Assembly: GCF_902806315.1 (NCBI RefSeq)
Contig: NZ_CADCWD010000077.1
Coordinates: 1 to 44,029, forward strand
DNA: 44,029 nucleotides
Source of the DNA: an uncultured Sphingosinicella sp.
GTDB lineage: Bacteria; Pseudomonadota; Alphaproteobacteria; Sphingomonadales; Sphingomonadaceae
Reading direction: 5' to 3'
In this document: one piece after another, positions 7,978 to 16,683 of the stretch
Position numbering within the stretch: position 1 is the first letter of the stretch
Layout: each line of letters opens with the position of its first letter
Notes under the pieces: generated by a model
Seen by the model: only the letters and a program-made list of their open reading frames with translations
The model's database searches: none
What the model was told of the DNA's origin: nothing
Program-made: the position numbers and the translations under genes

Positions 7978-9165
7978 ATGCCTCGATCAACTCCCTTGCT
8001 GTGCGCCCTCGCCGCTGCGTTTTCCTGCCTCCCGACAGCGACCGCGGCCCAGCGGCTGGAGAGCAACGGCTGGTCGCTGGAGCCGCGCGGCCGCTTCCAA
8101 GTGGATGTGGGACGGGTCGAGCGCCCCGCCGGCGTCACCGTTCCGGATCTCGGCTCGGTCGGCGAGATCCGCCGGGCGCGGCTTGGCGTCCAGGGCGACA
8201 TACCCGGCGGGTTCGGCTATGTGTTCGAGGTCGATTTCGCGGGCGGCGGCCCGATCGAGATCACCGATGCCTTCCTGACCTACAAGGCTTCGGACCGCGT
8301 GAGGCTCACCGCGGGCCAGCACAACAATCTCCAGTCGCTGGAGGAGCTGACCAGCTCGCGCTTCACCTCCTTCCTCGAGCGCGCGGCCTTCACCGACGCC
8401 TTCAACTTCGAGCGCCGCGTGGGCCTGTCCGCAACCTTCTCAGAGGGCCCTCTCATTGCCAGCGGCGGCCTGTTCACCGACCCGCTTCCGGAACTGACCG
8501 GCGAGGATGATGGCGGTCAATCCGCCAGTGCCGACGCCCGGATCGTCTACGCGCCGAAGCTGCGCGGTACGCAGTTCCATCTCGGCGGCTCGGCTCATCA
8601 TCGCGACCTGGCGGGCGGCGCGGACGCAACGACACGCTATCGCGAACGCCCCTTGATCCACGCGACCGAGGCGCGCTTCGTCGCAACGCCGCGACTCCCG
8701 GCGAGGTCCGAAAGCCACTACGGGCTGGAGGCCGCGATGATCCGTGGCCCGCTGCATGCGGCAGGCGAGTTGCACTGGCTCCATTCCGATCTTCGCGGCC
8801 CGCGCGCGGATCCCACCTTCTTCGGCGGCTATGCGGAGGTGGGCTTTTATTTCACGGGAGAGACGCGCGGTTACAAAGGCGGCCGGTTCGACCGCACCAC
8901 CGTCAGGCGCCCAGTCGACAAAGGTGGCACCGGCGCACTCCAGCTCAACCTGCGCTACGATCACCTGTCGCTCAACGATGCCGGGATCGTCGGCGGCCGG
9001 CAGCAAGGCTACCAGGCGTCCCTGATCTGGATCCCGCACGATCAGATTCGCTTCCTGCTCAGCTACGCGCGGCTGAACTTGGACGATGCGGCCATCCCGG
9101 CAGCCGGCGGAGACCGGAACTACGGCATCGACGTGATCGGAGCGCGCGCGCAGCTCGACTTCTGA
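7978..9165 (+). CDS. Phosphate-selective porin, OprO/OprP family
   Basis: A 395-residue outer-membrane beta-barrel that would let phosphate or polyphosphate cross the outer membrane. A signal peptide (PLLCALAAAFSCLPTATAAQ) is followed by GRFQVDVGRVERPAG, the RRARLGVQGDIPGGFGYVFEVDFAG region typical of the family, and a terminal strand ending in LDF with the C-terminal Phe needed for barrel insertion. The ATG at 7978 is preferred since it gives a standard signal peptide; an upstream in-frame ATG at 7924 would add 18 mostly basic residues. The PHO box at 7895-7912 and the downstream pst genes support phosphate control. Confidence 0.9.
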   Translation: MPRSTPLLCALAAAFSCLPTATAAQRLESNGWSLEPRGRFQVDVGRVERPAGVTVPDLGSVGEIRRARLGVQGDIPGGFGYVFEVDFAGGGPIEITDAFLTYKASDRVRLTAGQHNNLQSLEELTSSRFTSFLERAAFTDAFNFERRVGLSATFSEGPLIASGGLFTDPLPELTGEDDGGQSASADARIVYAPKLRGTQFHLGGSAHHRDLAGGADATTRYRERPLIHATEARFVATPRLPARSESHYGLEAAMIRGPLHAAGELHWLHSDLRGPRADPTFFGGYAEVGFYFTGETRGYKGGRFDRTTVRRPVDKGGTGALQLNLRYDHLSLNDAGIVGGRQQGYQASLIWIPHDQIRFLLSYARLNLDDAAIPAAGGDRNYGIDVIGARAQLDF

Positions 9166-9179
9166 CCGGCCCGAAGCTG

Positions 9180-9208
9180 CTGTCATAAAAGTTACATGGA
9201 AACGTCAC
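9180..9208 (+). promoter_or_regulatory. Triple-repeat PHO box upstream of pstS
   Basis: Three 7-bp PhoB half-sites recur with an 11-bp period: CTGTCAT, GTTACAT and ACGTCAC, separated by AAAA and GGAA. The first is a perfect half-site. The block lies 69 bp before the pstS start, where PhoB would recruit RNA polymerase. Three units suggest more than one PhoB dimer can bind. Confidence 0.82.
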
Positions 9209-9276
9209 ACAAGGCGCTCGGATTCGTCTTTAGCCGGATCGCCGAACCCGGTTAGCGGGCTCCAAGGAGGCACATC

Positions 9277-10332
9277 TTGAACAAGGCACATCTCGTCTCG
9301 GCGCTGTCAGCGCTGGCCCTCGCCGCATGCGGTTCGGGCGGCGGCTCCGGTGGCGGCGGCGGCGGCACGGGCGGCAACCAGATCCAGATCGTGGGCTCCT
9401 CAACCGTTTATCCCTTCACCAAGGCGGTGGCGGAGCGCTTTGCCCAGTCGAACCCCTCCTTTGCCTCGCCGATCGTCGAATCGACCGGCACTGGCGCCGG
9501 CATGAAGCTGTTCTGCAACGGCGTCGGCCAGAACTTCCCCGACATGACCAACGCGTCGCGCCGCATCAAGGCCAGCGAGGTCGAGCAGTGCCGCACCAAC
9601 GGCGTCAACAAGATCATCGAGGTGCCCGTCGGCATTGACGGCCTGGCGCTCATCGAGGCGAAGAACGGCCCGGCGATGCAGCTGACGGTCGAGGACGTCT
9701 ATAAGGCGCTCGCCGCCAATCCCTATGGCAAGCCCAACACCGCCAAGACGTGGCGCGACGTGAACGCCTCGCTTCCGGCAATCCCGATCCAGGTGTTCGG
9801 CCCGCCGCCGACGTCCGGCACTCGCGACAGTTTCGCCGAGCTCATCCTGGAAAAGGGCTGCGACGCGAACCCCCAGATGAAGGCGCTGAAGGCAAGCAAT
9901 TCCGACCAGCACAAGGACATCTGCACCAAGATCCGCGAGGACGGCGCCTTCGTGGAGGCCGGTGAGAACGACAACCTTCTCGTTCAGAAGGTCTCCGGCA
10001 ATCCGGGCGCTCTGGGCGTGCTCGGCTACAGCTTCCTCGAAGCCAATCTCGACACGCTGAAGGCGGTGCCGCTGAACGGCGTCGCGCCGACCGCCGAGAC
10101 GATCAGCAGCCTGCAATATCCGGGCGCGCGCCAGGTCTATGTCTATGCCAAGGGCGAGCATGTCGGCGTCATTCCGGGCATGAAGGAATTCTTGGCCGAA
10201 TATGCCCGCGGCTGGACGCAGGGCGGCTATCTGGCGCAGCGCGGGCTCATCCCCTCGCCCGCCGACGTGCAGGCAAAGGCAACGGCGGCGGCGACGCAGC
10301 TGACGGCGCTGAACCCGAGCGAACTCAAGTAA
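9277..10332 (+). CDS. pstS: Phosphate ABC transporter substrate-binding lipoprotein
   Basis: PstS binds phosphate in the periplasm and hands it to PstCA. The start is TTG, set by a strong AAGGAGG at 9264-9270. The signal peptide ends in a lipobox LAAC, so Cys18 is probably lipidated, and a Gly/Ser linker joins it to the folded part. Phosphate-contact motifs are visible: VGSSTVYPFT, then GTGAGMKLFC, and TSGTRDSFAEL. The 351-residue length is normal. It is the first gene of pstSCAB-phoU-phoB. A stem-loop follows at 10343-10360. Confidence 0.94.
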   Translation: MNKAHLVSALSALALAACGSGGGSGGGGGGTGGNQIQIVGSSTVYPFTKAVAERFAQSNPSFASPIVESTGTGAGMKLFCNGVGQNFPDMTNASRRIKASEVEQCRTNGVNKIIEVPVGIDGLALIEAKNGPAMQLTVEDVYKALAANPYGKPNTAKTWRDVNASLPAIPIQVFGPPPTSGTRDSFAELILEKGCDANPQMKALKASNSDQHKDICTKIREDGAFVEAGENDNLLVQKVSGNPGALGVLGYSFLEANLDTLKAVPLNGVAPTAETISSLQYPGARQVYVYAKGEHVGVIPGMKEFLAEYARGWTQGGYLAQRGLIPSPADVQAKATAAATQLTALNPSELK

Positions 10333-10342
10333 ACGCGTAAAT

Positions 10343-10360
10343 GCCGGGCACCCGCCCGGC
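10343..10360 (+). promoter_or_regulatory. Intercistronic stem-loop between pstS and pstC
   Basis: GCCGGGC-ACCC-GCCCGGC is a perfect 7-bp stem with a 4-nt loop, 11 nt after the pstS stop. There is no T-run, so it is more likely an mRNA-stabilising or partial-attenuation element than a full terminator. Such elements let a binding protein be made in excess over its permease. Confidence 0.6.
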
Positions 10361-10382
10361 TGAAACAGGAACGGTCGTTCGC

Positions 10383-11765
10383 GTGTCATCTGGCGCAATC
10401 GCATTGCTGGTGCTCGGCCTGGGCCTCGTTGCCTGGCTGAGCGCGCGCGCCAAGGCGCAGGCCTTTGCCGGGCCCGGCAAGGCGCGCCTGCACTCCCTAC
10501 CCGGCTATCATGGCTGGTATGTGGCCCTGTGGGCGGTGATCCCGGCCCTGCTCTTCCTCGCGGTCTGGAGTTCCGTGTCCGGCGGCCTCGTCACCGCATC
10601 CGTGCTCGACAGCCCGGCAGCGGCCTCGCTTCCGGCCGAGCCGATGCAGCGCGGCGCCATTCTCGACGAGGCTCGCGCGCTGGCGGACGGCACCCAGGAG
10701 GCGGCGTTCAACCCGCAGGCGACCGCGCTCGCACCGGAATATGAGAGCGCCCAGTCCCGGATGGCGATCATCGGCACCGTCGCCGCGCTGCTGCTCGCCT
10801 TTGCCGGCGGTGCGTTCGCCTTCACGCGCGTCTCGCCCAATTTTCGCGCGCGGACGCGGGTCGAGCGACTGGTGATGGCTCTGCTGCTGGTCGCCTCGCT
10901 GATTGCGATCCTGACGACGCTCGGCATCGTCCTGTCGCTGCTCTTCGAATCGCTCCGCTTCTTCTCCCGGGTCAGCCCGATCGAGTTCCTGTTCGGCACC
11001 AGCTGGAGCCCGCAGACCGCCATCCGCGCCGATCAGGCCGGATCGTCGGGCGCGTTCGGCGCGATTCCGCTGTTCTGGGGTACGATCTTCATCGGCGCGA
11101 TCATCGCCATGATCGTCGCCATACCGCTCGGACTGATGAGCGCCATCTACCTCACCCAATATGCCACCCCCCGCGTGCGCAGCTGGATGAAGCCGCTGCT
11201 CGAGATCCTCGCCGGCGTGCCCACCGTGGTCTACGGCTATTTCGCTGCCTTGACGGTGGCTCCGGCGATCCGCGACTTCGGGCTTACCCTCGGCATTCCA
11301 TCCTCCTCGGAATCCGCGCTCGCGGCGGGCCTCGTCATGGGCATCATGATCATCCCGTTCGTCTCTTCCATGGCCGACGACAGCATTGCCGCCGTGCCGC
11401 AGGCGATGCGCGACGGTTCGCTCGCCATGGGTGCGACCACTTCGGAAACGATCAAGCGCGTGCTCGTCCCGGCCGCCCTTCCCGGCGTGGTGGGCGGTGT
11501 CCTGCTCGCCGTCAGCCGCGCGATCGGGGAGACGATGATCGTCGTCATGGCCGCCGGGCTTGCCGCCAACCTCACTGCCAACCCCTTCGAGAGCGTCACC
11601 ACCGTGACCACCCAGATCGTGCAGCTTCTCACCGGCGACCAGGAGTTCGACAGCGCCAAGACGCTCGCCGCCTTCGCGCTCGGCCTCGTGCTGTTCATCG
11701 TCACCCTGCTGCTCAACATCGTCGCGCTGCGCGTGGTGAAGAAATATCGCGAAGCCTATGAGTAG
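10383..11765 (+). CDS. pstC: Phosphate ABC transporter permease PstC
   Basis: One of the two channel-forming inner-membrane subunits of the Pst importer. Hydrophobic segments start at the N-terminus (AIALLVLGLGLVAWLSA), a long extra region lies between the early segments, and the permease core carries the EAA-like loop (GATTSETIKRVLVPAALPG). The GTG at 10383 is preferred: the alternative ATG at 10341 would translate the stem-loop at 10343-10360 and add 14 residues of polar sequence before the first membrane segment. This start gives 460 residues. Its stop overlaps the pstA start. Confidence 0.9.
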   Translation: MSSGAIALLVLGLGLVAWLSARAKAQAFAGPGKARLHSLPGYHGWYVALWAVIPALLFLAVWSSVSGGLVTASVLDSPAAASLPAEPMQRGAILDEARALADGTQEAAFNPQATALAPEYESAQSRMAIIGTVAALLLAFAGGAFAFTRVSPNFRARTRVERLVMALLLVASLIAILTTLGIVLSLLFESLRFFSRVSPIEFLFGTSWSPQTAIRADQAGSSGAFGAIPLFWGTIFIGAIIAMIVAIPLGLMSAIYLTQYATPRVRSWMKPLLEILAGVPTVVYGYFAALTVAPAIRDFGLTLGIPSSSESALAAGLVMGIMIIPFVSSMADDSIAAVPQAMRDGSLAMGATTSETIKRVLVPAALPGVVGGVLLAVSRAIGETMIVVMAAGLAANLTANPFESVTTVTTQIVQLLTGDQEFDSAKTLAAFALGLVLFIVTLLLNIVALRVVKKYREAYE

Positions 11766-13047
11766 CGTCGTCGCCCAACCGGCCGCCTCTGCCCTTCCAA
11801 AGCGCGCGCCCACCGATTGGAAGGCGAAGGCGATGCAGCAGCGCATCCGCCGCCGCTACGCGGCCGAGCGGCGCTTCCGCTACATCGGGCTTGGCGCCGT
11901 CTTGCTGTCTGCCGCCTTCCTCGCCTTCCTGCTCATCACCATGCTGGCCAACGGCGTCCGGGGGTTCACCCAGACCGAGGTGCGGCTCGACATCGACTTC
12001 GCTCGCAGCGCGCTCATCATCGATCCCGCCACCTTGCAGGGCTTCGGCGCGGATGCCGCGCTCGCCGGGGCCGACATAGACGGGGCGGTGCGCAAGGCCG
12101 CCGCCGCCCAATATGGCCCCCGCGGTGCGGATCTCCTTTCCGAAGGAGCCTGGCTGCGCATTCGCGATGCGATCAGGCAAGACCCACAGGTCCTGACACG
12201 CACCGCCACATTCTGGGTTCCCGCCTCCAGCCCGATCGACGTCGCCGCCAAGAGCGACGCGCCCGCCGAAATCGAACGCGCCTACGAAAGCCTGCAGCAG
12301 CGGAACGCCGTCCGGACCGGGTTCAACGCCAACTTCCTTGGCGGCTCCGACGCGACCGATCCAACGATGGTCGGCATCTGGGGCGCGTTCAAAGGCTCGC
12401 TGCTGACCATGCTGGTGACGCTCGCGCTCGCCTTCCCGATCGGCGTGCTCTCGGCCGTCTATCTCGAGGAATATGCGCCGCGGAACCGCTGGACCGACAT
12501 CATCGAGGTGTCGATCAACAATCTCGCGGCCGTCCCCTCGATCATCTTCGGCCTGCTCGGCCTCGCGGTGTTCCTCAATTTCATGCACCTGCCGCGGTCC
12601 GCGCCTTTGGTCGGCGGCCTCACACTGGCGCTGATGACCATGCCCGTGATCGTCATCGCCGGCCGCAACGCTATCAAGTCCGTGCCGCCGTCGATCCGCG
12701 ACGCCGCCCTCGGCATCGGCGCGTCCCGCATCCAGGTCGTGTTCCACCACGTGCTGCCGCTGGCACTGCCCGGCATCCTCACCGGCACCATCATCGGCAT
12801 GGCCCGCGCGCTGGGCGAGACCGCGCCGCTGCTGATGATCGGCATGCGGGCCTTCATCGCCTCGCCGCCGGGAGGAGTGACCGAGCCCGCGACCGTGCTG
12901 CCCGTGCAGATTTTCCTTTGGTCGGACGAAGTAAGCCGCGGTTTCGTCGAGAAGACGTCCGCCGCGATCATCGTGCTGCTGGTCTTCCTTCTCGCGATGA
13001 ACGGCATCGCCATCTATCTTCGCAACAAATTCGAACGGCGCTGGTGA
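11758..13047 (+). CDS. pstA: Phosphate ABC transporter permease PstA
   Basis: The second channel subunit of the Pst importer, 429 residues. A basic cytoplasmic N-terminus ([16 protein letters not shown]) leads into the first membrane segment, followed by a long periplasmic insert (about 70-190) as in DUF3333-type PstA proteins, then five or more membrane segments with the EAA loop [21 protein letters not shown]. It starts inside the pstC stop (8-nt overlap, ATGAGTAG), which indicates coupled translation. The insert makes it longer than the E. coli protein (about 296). Confidence 0.93.
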   Translation: MSSVVAQPAASALPKRAPTDWKAKAMQQRIRRRYAAERRFRYIGLGAVLLSAAFLAFLLITMLANGVRGFTQTEVRLDIDFARSALIIDPATLQGFGADAALAGADIDGAVRKAAAAQYGPRGADLLSEGAWLRIRDAIRQDPQVLTRTATFWVPASSPIDVAAKSDAPAEIERAYESLQQRNAVRTGFNANFLGGSDATDPTMVGIWGAFKGSLLTMLVTLALAFPIGVLSAVYLEEYAPRNRWTDIIEVSINNLAAVPSIIFGLLGLAVFLNFMHLPRSAPLVGGLTLALMTMPVIVIAGRNAIKSVPPSIRDAALGIGASRIQVVFHHVLPLALPGILTGTIIGMARALGETAPLLMIGMRAFIASPPGGVTEPATVLPVQIFLWSDEVSRGFVEKTSAAIIVLLVFLLAMNGIAIYLRNKFERRW

Positions 13048-13052
13048 CCTTG

Positions 13053-13871
13053 ATGACCGACACTTCGATCAATGACATTGCCGCGCACCAGCGGGCGGAC
13101 CATCGCGGCGACGAGCGGCCGAAGATGACCGCTCAGGGCGTCAGCGTCTTCTACGGCGACAAGAAGGCGATCGACAACGTGTCGATCGACGTAAACCGCG
13201 AGAATGTCACCGCTTTCATCGGTCCGTCGGGCTGCGGCAAATCGACCTTTCTTCGCACCCTCAACAGAATGAACGACACGATCGGCAGCGCCCGCGTGGA
13301 GGGCCGGATCGAGCTTGACGGGGAGAATATCTATTCGCCCGACATGGACGTGGTGCAGCTCCGCGCCCGGGTCGGCATGGTGTTCCAGAAGCCGAACCCG
13401 TTTCCCAAGTCCATCTACGAGAATGTCGCCTACGGACCGCGCATTCACGGCCTCGCCTCGGGCAAGGCGGACATGGACCAGGTGGTCGAGAAGTCGCTCC
13501 GCCGCGCCGGCCTCTGGGACGAGGTGAAGGACCGGCTGCAGGACAGCGGCACCGCGCTTTCGGGCGGCCAGCAGCAGCGGCTCTGCATCGCCCGCGCCAT
13601 CGCCGTCGATCCCGAAGTGATCCTGATGGACGAGCCGGCTTCCGCGCTCGACCCGATCGCCACCGCCAAGATCGAAGAACTGATCCACGAGCTTCGCGGC
13701 CGGTACGCAATCGTGATCGTCACCCACAACATGCAGCAGGCCGCCCGCGTGTCGCAGCGCACCGCCTTTTTCCACCTCGGTCACCTCATCGAATATGGCG
13801 ACACGTCGGAAATCTTCACCAATCCGCGCGAGACCCGCACCAAGGATTACATCACCGGCCGCTACGGCTGA
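13053..13871 (+). CDS. pstB: Phosphate ABC transporter ATP-binding protein PstB
   Basis: The ATPase that drives phosphate import. A 272-residue ABC domain with Walker [11 protein letters not shown]-loop FQKPNPFP, signature [14 protein letters not shown], Walker [14 protein letters not shown] and switch His in VTHNM. The motifs [15 protein letters not shown] and the ending ITGRYG are typical of PstB. The ATG chosen lies 5 nt after the pstA stop; the open frame extends further upstream only as a shadow of pstA. About 25 polar residues precede the ABC fold. Confidence 0.96.
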   Translation: MTDTSINDIAAHQRADHRGDERPKMTAQGVSVFYGDKKAIDNVSIDVNRENVTAFIGPSGCGKSTFLRTLNRMNDTIGSARVEGRIELDGENIYSPDMDVVQLRARVGMVFQKPNPFPKSIYENVAYGPRIHGLASGKADMDQVVEKSLRRAGLWDEVKDRLQDSGTALSGGQQQRLCIARAIAVDPEVILMDEPASALDPIATAKIEELIHELRGRYAIVIVTHNMQQAARVSQRTAFFHLGHLIEYGDTSEIFTNPRETRTKDYITGRYG

Positions 13872-13884
13872 TCAGGACCAGGAC

Positions 13885-14598
13885 ATGAGCGCAGCCCATA
13901 CCGTCAAAGCCTTCGACGACGACCTCGATCAGCTCCGCGCGACCATCTCGCAGATGGGCGGGCTTGCCGAAGCCGCTATCTCCGAGTCGATGCGCGCGCT
14001 CGTCCAGCGCGACACGGAGGCCGCCGACCGCGTGATCGAGGCCGACCGCAAGATCGACCTGCTCGAGGCCGAGATCGAGCGGCATGCGGTGCAGATCATC
14101 GCCCTTCGAGCGCCGATGGCGGACGATCTTCGCGATGTGATCGCCGCGCTCAAGATCGCGAGCGTCGTCGAGCGGATCGGCGACTATGCCAAGAACATCG
14201 CCAAGCGCGTCCATGTCATCGGCGAATCCCAGAATATCGAACCGCTCTCGCTGCTCCCGGAGATGGGCCGCATCGCAGGCGAGATGGTCCACAACGTGCT
14301 CGACGCCTTTGCCGCCCGGGATGCGCAAAAGGCCGTGCAGGTCTGTGAGCGGGACCGTTCGGTCGACGACTTCTACAATTCGATCTTCCGGACGCTCCTC
14401 ACCTTCATGATGGAGAACCCCCACAACATCACGCCCGCGACGCACCTCCTGTTCGTCGCCAAGAACCTGGAGCGGATCGGTGACCACGCCACAAATGTCG
14501 CAGAAATGGTCTATTTCGCTGCCACAGGCCAGCACATCGCCGAGCGCACGCGCGGGGGCGACTCCACCCATCTGGGCGGCAGCTGGTCCGATGAGTAA
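13885..14598 (+). CDS. phoU: Phosphate signalling protein PhoU
   Basis: PhoU is a cytoplasmic protein of two three-helix bundles that links the Pst importer to PhoR and keeps the regulon off when phosphate is plentiful. The 237 residues contain two copies of the metal-binding-type motif: SVVERIGDYAKNIAKR near 90-105 and KNLERIGDHATNVAEM near 195-210. The start follows pstB by 13 nt with an AGGACCAGGA ribosome binding site. Its stop overlaps the phoB start. Confidence 0.95.
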   Translation: MSAAHTVKAFDDDLDQLRATISQMGGLAEAAISESMRALVQRDTEAADRVIEADRKIDLLEAEIERHAVQIIALRAPMADDLRDVIAALKIASVVERIGDYAKNIAKRVHVIGESQNIEPLSLLPEMGRIAGEMVHNVLDAFAARDAQKAVQVCERDRSVDDFYNSIFRTLLTFMMENPHNITPATHLLFVAKNLERIGDHATNVAEMVYFAATGQHIAERTRGGDSTHLGGSWSDE

Positions 14599-15289
14599 GG
14601 GCCGCATCCTCCTCGTCGAGGACGATGCGGCGCTCGCCGAATTGCTTATCTATCATTTCACGCGCGAGGAGTTCGAGGTCCAGCAGACGCCCGACGGCGA
14701 GGAGGCGATGCTGCTCGCGACCGAGAACCCGCCCGACCTCGTCCTGCTCGACTGGATGATCGAGGGCGTTTCCGGGATCGAAGTCTGCCGGCGCCTGCGC
14801 CGCCTGCCCGGCACCGCCAACGTGCCGATCATCATGCTGACGGCCCGCGGCGAGGAAGCGGACCGCGTCCGCGGCCTCGAGACCGGCGCCGACGATTACG
14901 TCACCAAACCCTTCTCCCCGCGCGAGCTCGTCGCCCGCGTGGGAGCGGTGCTCCGCCGCGTCCGACCCGCCCTTGCCGGCGAGCAGCTCGCCTACGCCGA
15001 CATCGAGATGGACATCGTCAGTCACAAGGTGAAGCGCGGCGGCGACACGGTCGCGCTCGGGCCGACCGAGTTCCGGCTCCTCAAGCACTTCCTGGAGCAT
15101 CCCGGCCGCGTCTTCTCGCGCGAGCGGCTGCTGGACAGCGTCTGGGGCCACGACAGCTACATCGAGCCGCGCACCGTGGACGTCCATATCCGCCGGCTGC
15201 GCAAAGCGATCAATGTCGGCGGCAAGAGCGACATCATCCGCACCGTCCGTTCGGCCGGCTACGCGCTCGACAATGACGGGCACGCCTGA
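14591..15289 (+). CDS. phoB: Phosphate regulon response regulator PhoB
   Basis: A 232-residue OmpR/PhoB-type response regulator. The receiver domain has the acidic pair in LLVEDDAALA, the phosphorylation Asp in LVLLDWMIEG (about residue 53), Thr in MLTARG and Lys in VTKPFSP. The DNA-binding winged helix has GPTEFRLLKHFLEHPGRVFSR, then SVWGHDSYIEPRTVDVHIRRLR. It binds PHO boxes such as those at 7895-7912 and 9180-9208. It overlaps the phoU stop by 8 nt and ends the operon. Confidence 0.95.
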   Translation: MSKGRILLVEDDAALAELLIYHFTREEFEVQQTPDGEEAMLLATENPPDLVLLDWMIEGVSGIEVCRRLRRLPGTANVPIIMLTARGEEADRVRGLETGADDYVTKPFSPRELVARVGAVLRRVRPALAGEQLAYADIEMDIVSHKVKRGGDTVALGPTEFRLLKHFLEHPGRVFSRERLLDSVWGHDSYIEPRTVDVHIRRLRKAINVGGKSDIIRTVRSAGYALDNDGHA

Positions 15290-15336
15290 CCGCCTCACGC
15301 CGGCGAACTCAACCTATGTGAACGCATCTCCTTGGC

Positions 15337-15357
15337 CGGCGTGGATCGAACGCCGTT
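15337..15357 (+). terminator. Possible terminator after phoB
   Basis: CGGCGT-GGATCGA-ACGCCG is a 6-bp stem with a 7-nt loop followed by TT only, 47 bp after the phoB stop. It is short and has a poor T-run, so it may be chance. Confidence 0.25.
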
Positions 15358-15457
15358 GCCGCATCGTTCTGCTTGTCGTGACCGGGTCGAACAGGCCCGC
15401 ACCTGTTGGGGGGGATCAAACCCGTCGCCGGAACAGGGCGGCAACAGGAGAGACGAC

Positions 15458-16018
15458 ATGAAAGCACTCATTCTTGCGAGCGCGTTGATGCTCGGGGGCG
15501 CCGCCGTCGCCCAGACCACGAACACCAGCACCGGCGGAAGCACAGGCCAGACCGGCTCGATGTCCGGCCAATCCATGGGCTCCGATCAGTCAACCACAGC
15601 GCAGCAGCCCGGCAACAGCCGCAACAATAGCGGCCGCACGATGCGCAACGGCCAGTCGCAGGGCCAGGGCAGCACCATGGGCCAAGGCTCGACCCAGGGC
15701 ACCGGCAGCGGCACCATGGGAACCGGCGGCTCCATGAGCGGCTCCGGCACGATGGGGACCGGCGGCTCGATGAGCGGCTCGGGAACCATGGGCACGGGAG
15801 GCTCGATGAGCGGTTCCGGAACGATGGGCACGGGCGGCTCGATGAGCGGGTCCGGCACCATGAGCGGCGGCTCCATGAGCGGCGGCTCGATGGGCGGCAC
15901 CGGCGGCATGGGCGGCCCGATGGAAGCGGGCAATTACCCGCCTTGCTCGCGCACCGTCACCGACAGCTGCATCCAGACCTACGAACGCGGCGTCCGGCGC
16001 TCCTCGCGCAGGCGCTAA
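15458..16018 (+). CDS. Secreted low-complexity protein with GTMGTGGSMSGS repeats
   Basis: A 186-residue exported protein, family unknown. The signal peptide MKALILASALMLGGAAVAQ is followed by a Gly/Ser/Thr/Met/Gln-rich region. The centre is four copies of the 12-residue unit GTMGTGGSMSGS and some degenerate copies. The C-terminus holds the only cysteines, in YPPCSRTVTDSCIQTYERG, followed by an Arg-rich tail. The same C-terminus ends the next gene, so the two are paralogs in which only that part is under strong constraint. The start is set by CAGGAG at 15445-15450. A terminator follows at 16025-16051, so the next gene needs its own promoter. Confidence 0.8.
   Translation: MKALILASALMLGGAAVAQTTNTSTGGSTGQTGSMSGQSMGSDQSTTAQQPGNSRNNSGRTMRNGQSQGQGSTMGQGSTQGTGSGTMGTGGSMSGSGTMGTGGSMSGSGTMGTGGSMSGSGTMGTGGSMSGSGTMSGGSMSGGSMGGTGGMGGPMEAGNYPPCSRTVTDSCIQTYERGVRRSSRRR
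15710..15853 (+). repeat. Four in-frame 36-bp tandem repeats
   Basis: Each unit encodes GTMGTGGSMSGS. Third-codon positions differ between copies, so the units have drifted and were not copied very recently. Shorter GGSMSG-type variants continue to about 15900. Confidence 0.85.
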
Positions 16019-16024
16019 AGAGCG

Positions 16025-16051
16025 AAGGGGCGGGCCCACCCCGCCCCTTTT
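16025..16051 (+). terminator. Rho-independent terminator
   Basis: AAGGGGCGGG pairs with CCCGCCCCTT over 10 bp around a 5-nt loop, and the descending arm ends in four T residues. It begins 7 nt after the stop of the repeat protein. Confidence 0.85.
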
Positions 16052-16207
16052 GCACAGGTTGGGCCGACGAGCGCTGCCCTTTCGCAGCCGAATCGATTGA
16101 ACAAAGCCCCTTTGCCTCACGTTACCTCCGAAAGGCCGATCCCCGGGTCGCGCCTTCAGGGGGAATCGGACGGCGCCCAACCGCGCCGAGTGCAAGGAGA
16201 CTATCGA

Positions 16208-16591
16208 ATGAAGACCCTGCTTTTCGCCGCCGCTCTATCGATCAGCGGCGTGGCCCTGGCTCAGTCCCAGACCACCACCACCACGACCACCACGCAAAGC
16301 GGTACGGCCCAGCCGAGCGGCGAGACGGTGGACGATCCGTCGCAGAGCACCGGCCCTCAGGGCGTCACCCAGCAGGGCACCGATCCCGAAGGCCAGGCGA
16401 CCGCTCCGGCGGGCACCAACCAGATGCCCATGCAGGCACCGGGCCAGCAGGTGATGCCGAGCGCCGGCCAGGGCGCGGCTTTCACGCCCCGCCCCGCGGC
16501 AGGCGAATATCCGCCCTGCTCGCGCACCGTGACGGACGGCTGCACGCAGACCTATGAGCGCGGCGTGCGCCGCAGCTCGCGCCGCCGCTAA
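16208..16591 (+). CDS. Secreted protein sharing the C-terminal motif of its neighbour
   Basis: A 127-residue exported protein: signal peptide MKTLLFAAALSISGVALAQ, a Thr-run and Gln/Pro/Gly-rich low-complexity middle, then YPPCSRTVTDGCTQTYERG and a basic tail RRSSRRR. The tail matches the protein at 15458-16018 in all but two residues over 27, while many codons differ synonymously; that suggests selection on the peptide. Two cysteines ten residues apart could form a disulfide or bind metal. The start is set by AAGGAG at 16193-16198. No family is recognised. Confidence 0.8.
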   Translation: MKTLLFAAALSISGVALAQSQTTTTTTTTQSGTAQPSGETVDDPSQSTGPQGVTQQGTDPEGQATAPAGTNQMPMQAPGQQVMPSAGQGAAFTPRPAAGEYPPCSRTVTDGCTQTYERGVRRSSRRR

Positions 16592-16683
16592 GCGCGGAAA
16601 CGGCCGCCGGCGCTAGACCTGCCGGACCTGTCCACCTCCCCCTGCTTCTGCCAAGAGGCGCATGAAGAGCAGGGGGAGGATGG

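Noticed and set aside
10497-11846. A 449-codon open frame antisense to pstC
   Set aside because: Composition is dominated by Arg, Asp, Glu, Gly and His, as expected from the complement of a membrane protein gene; no domain is seen.
15710-15900. Regular 36-bp repeats considered as a CRISPR array
   Set aside because: The units are contiguous, in frame and coding, with no spacers.
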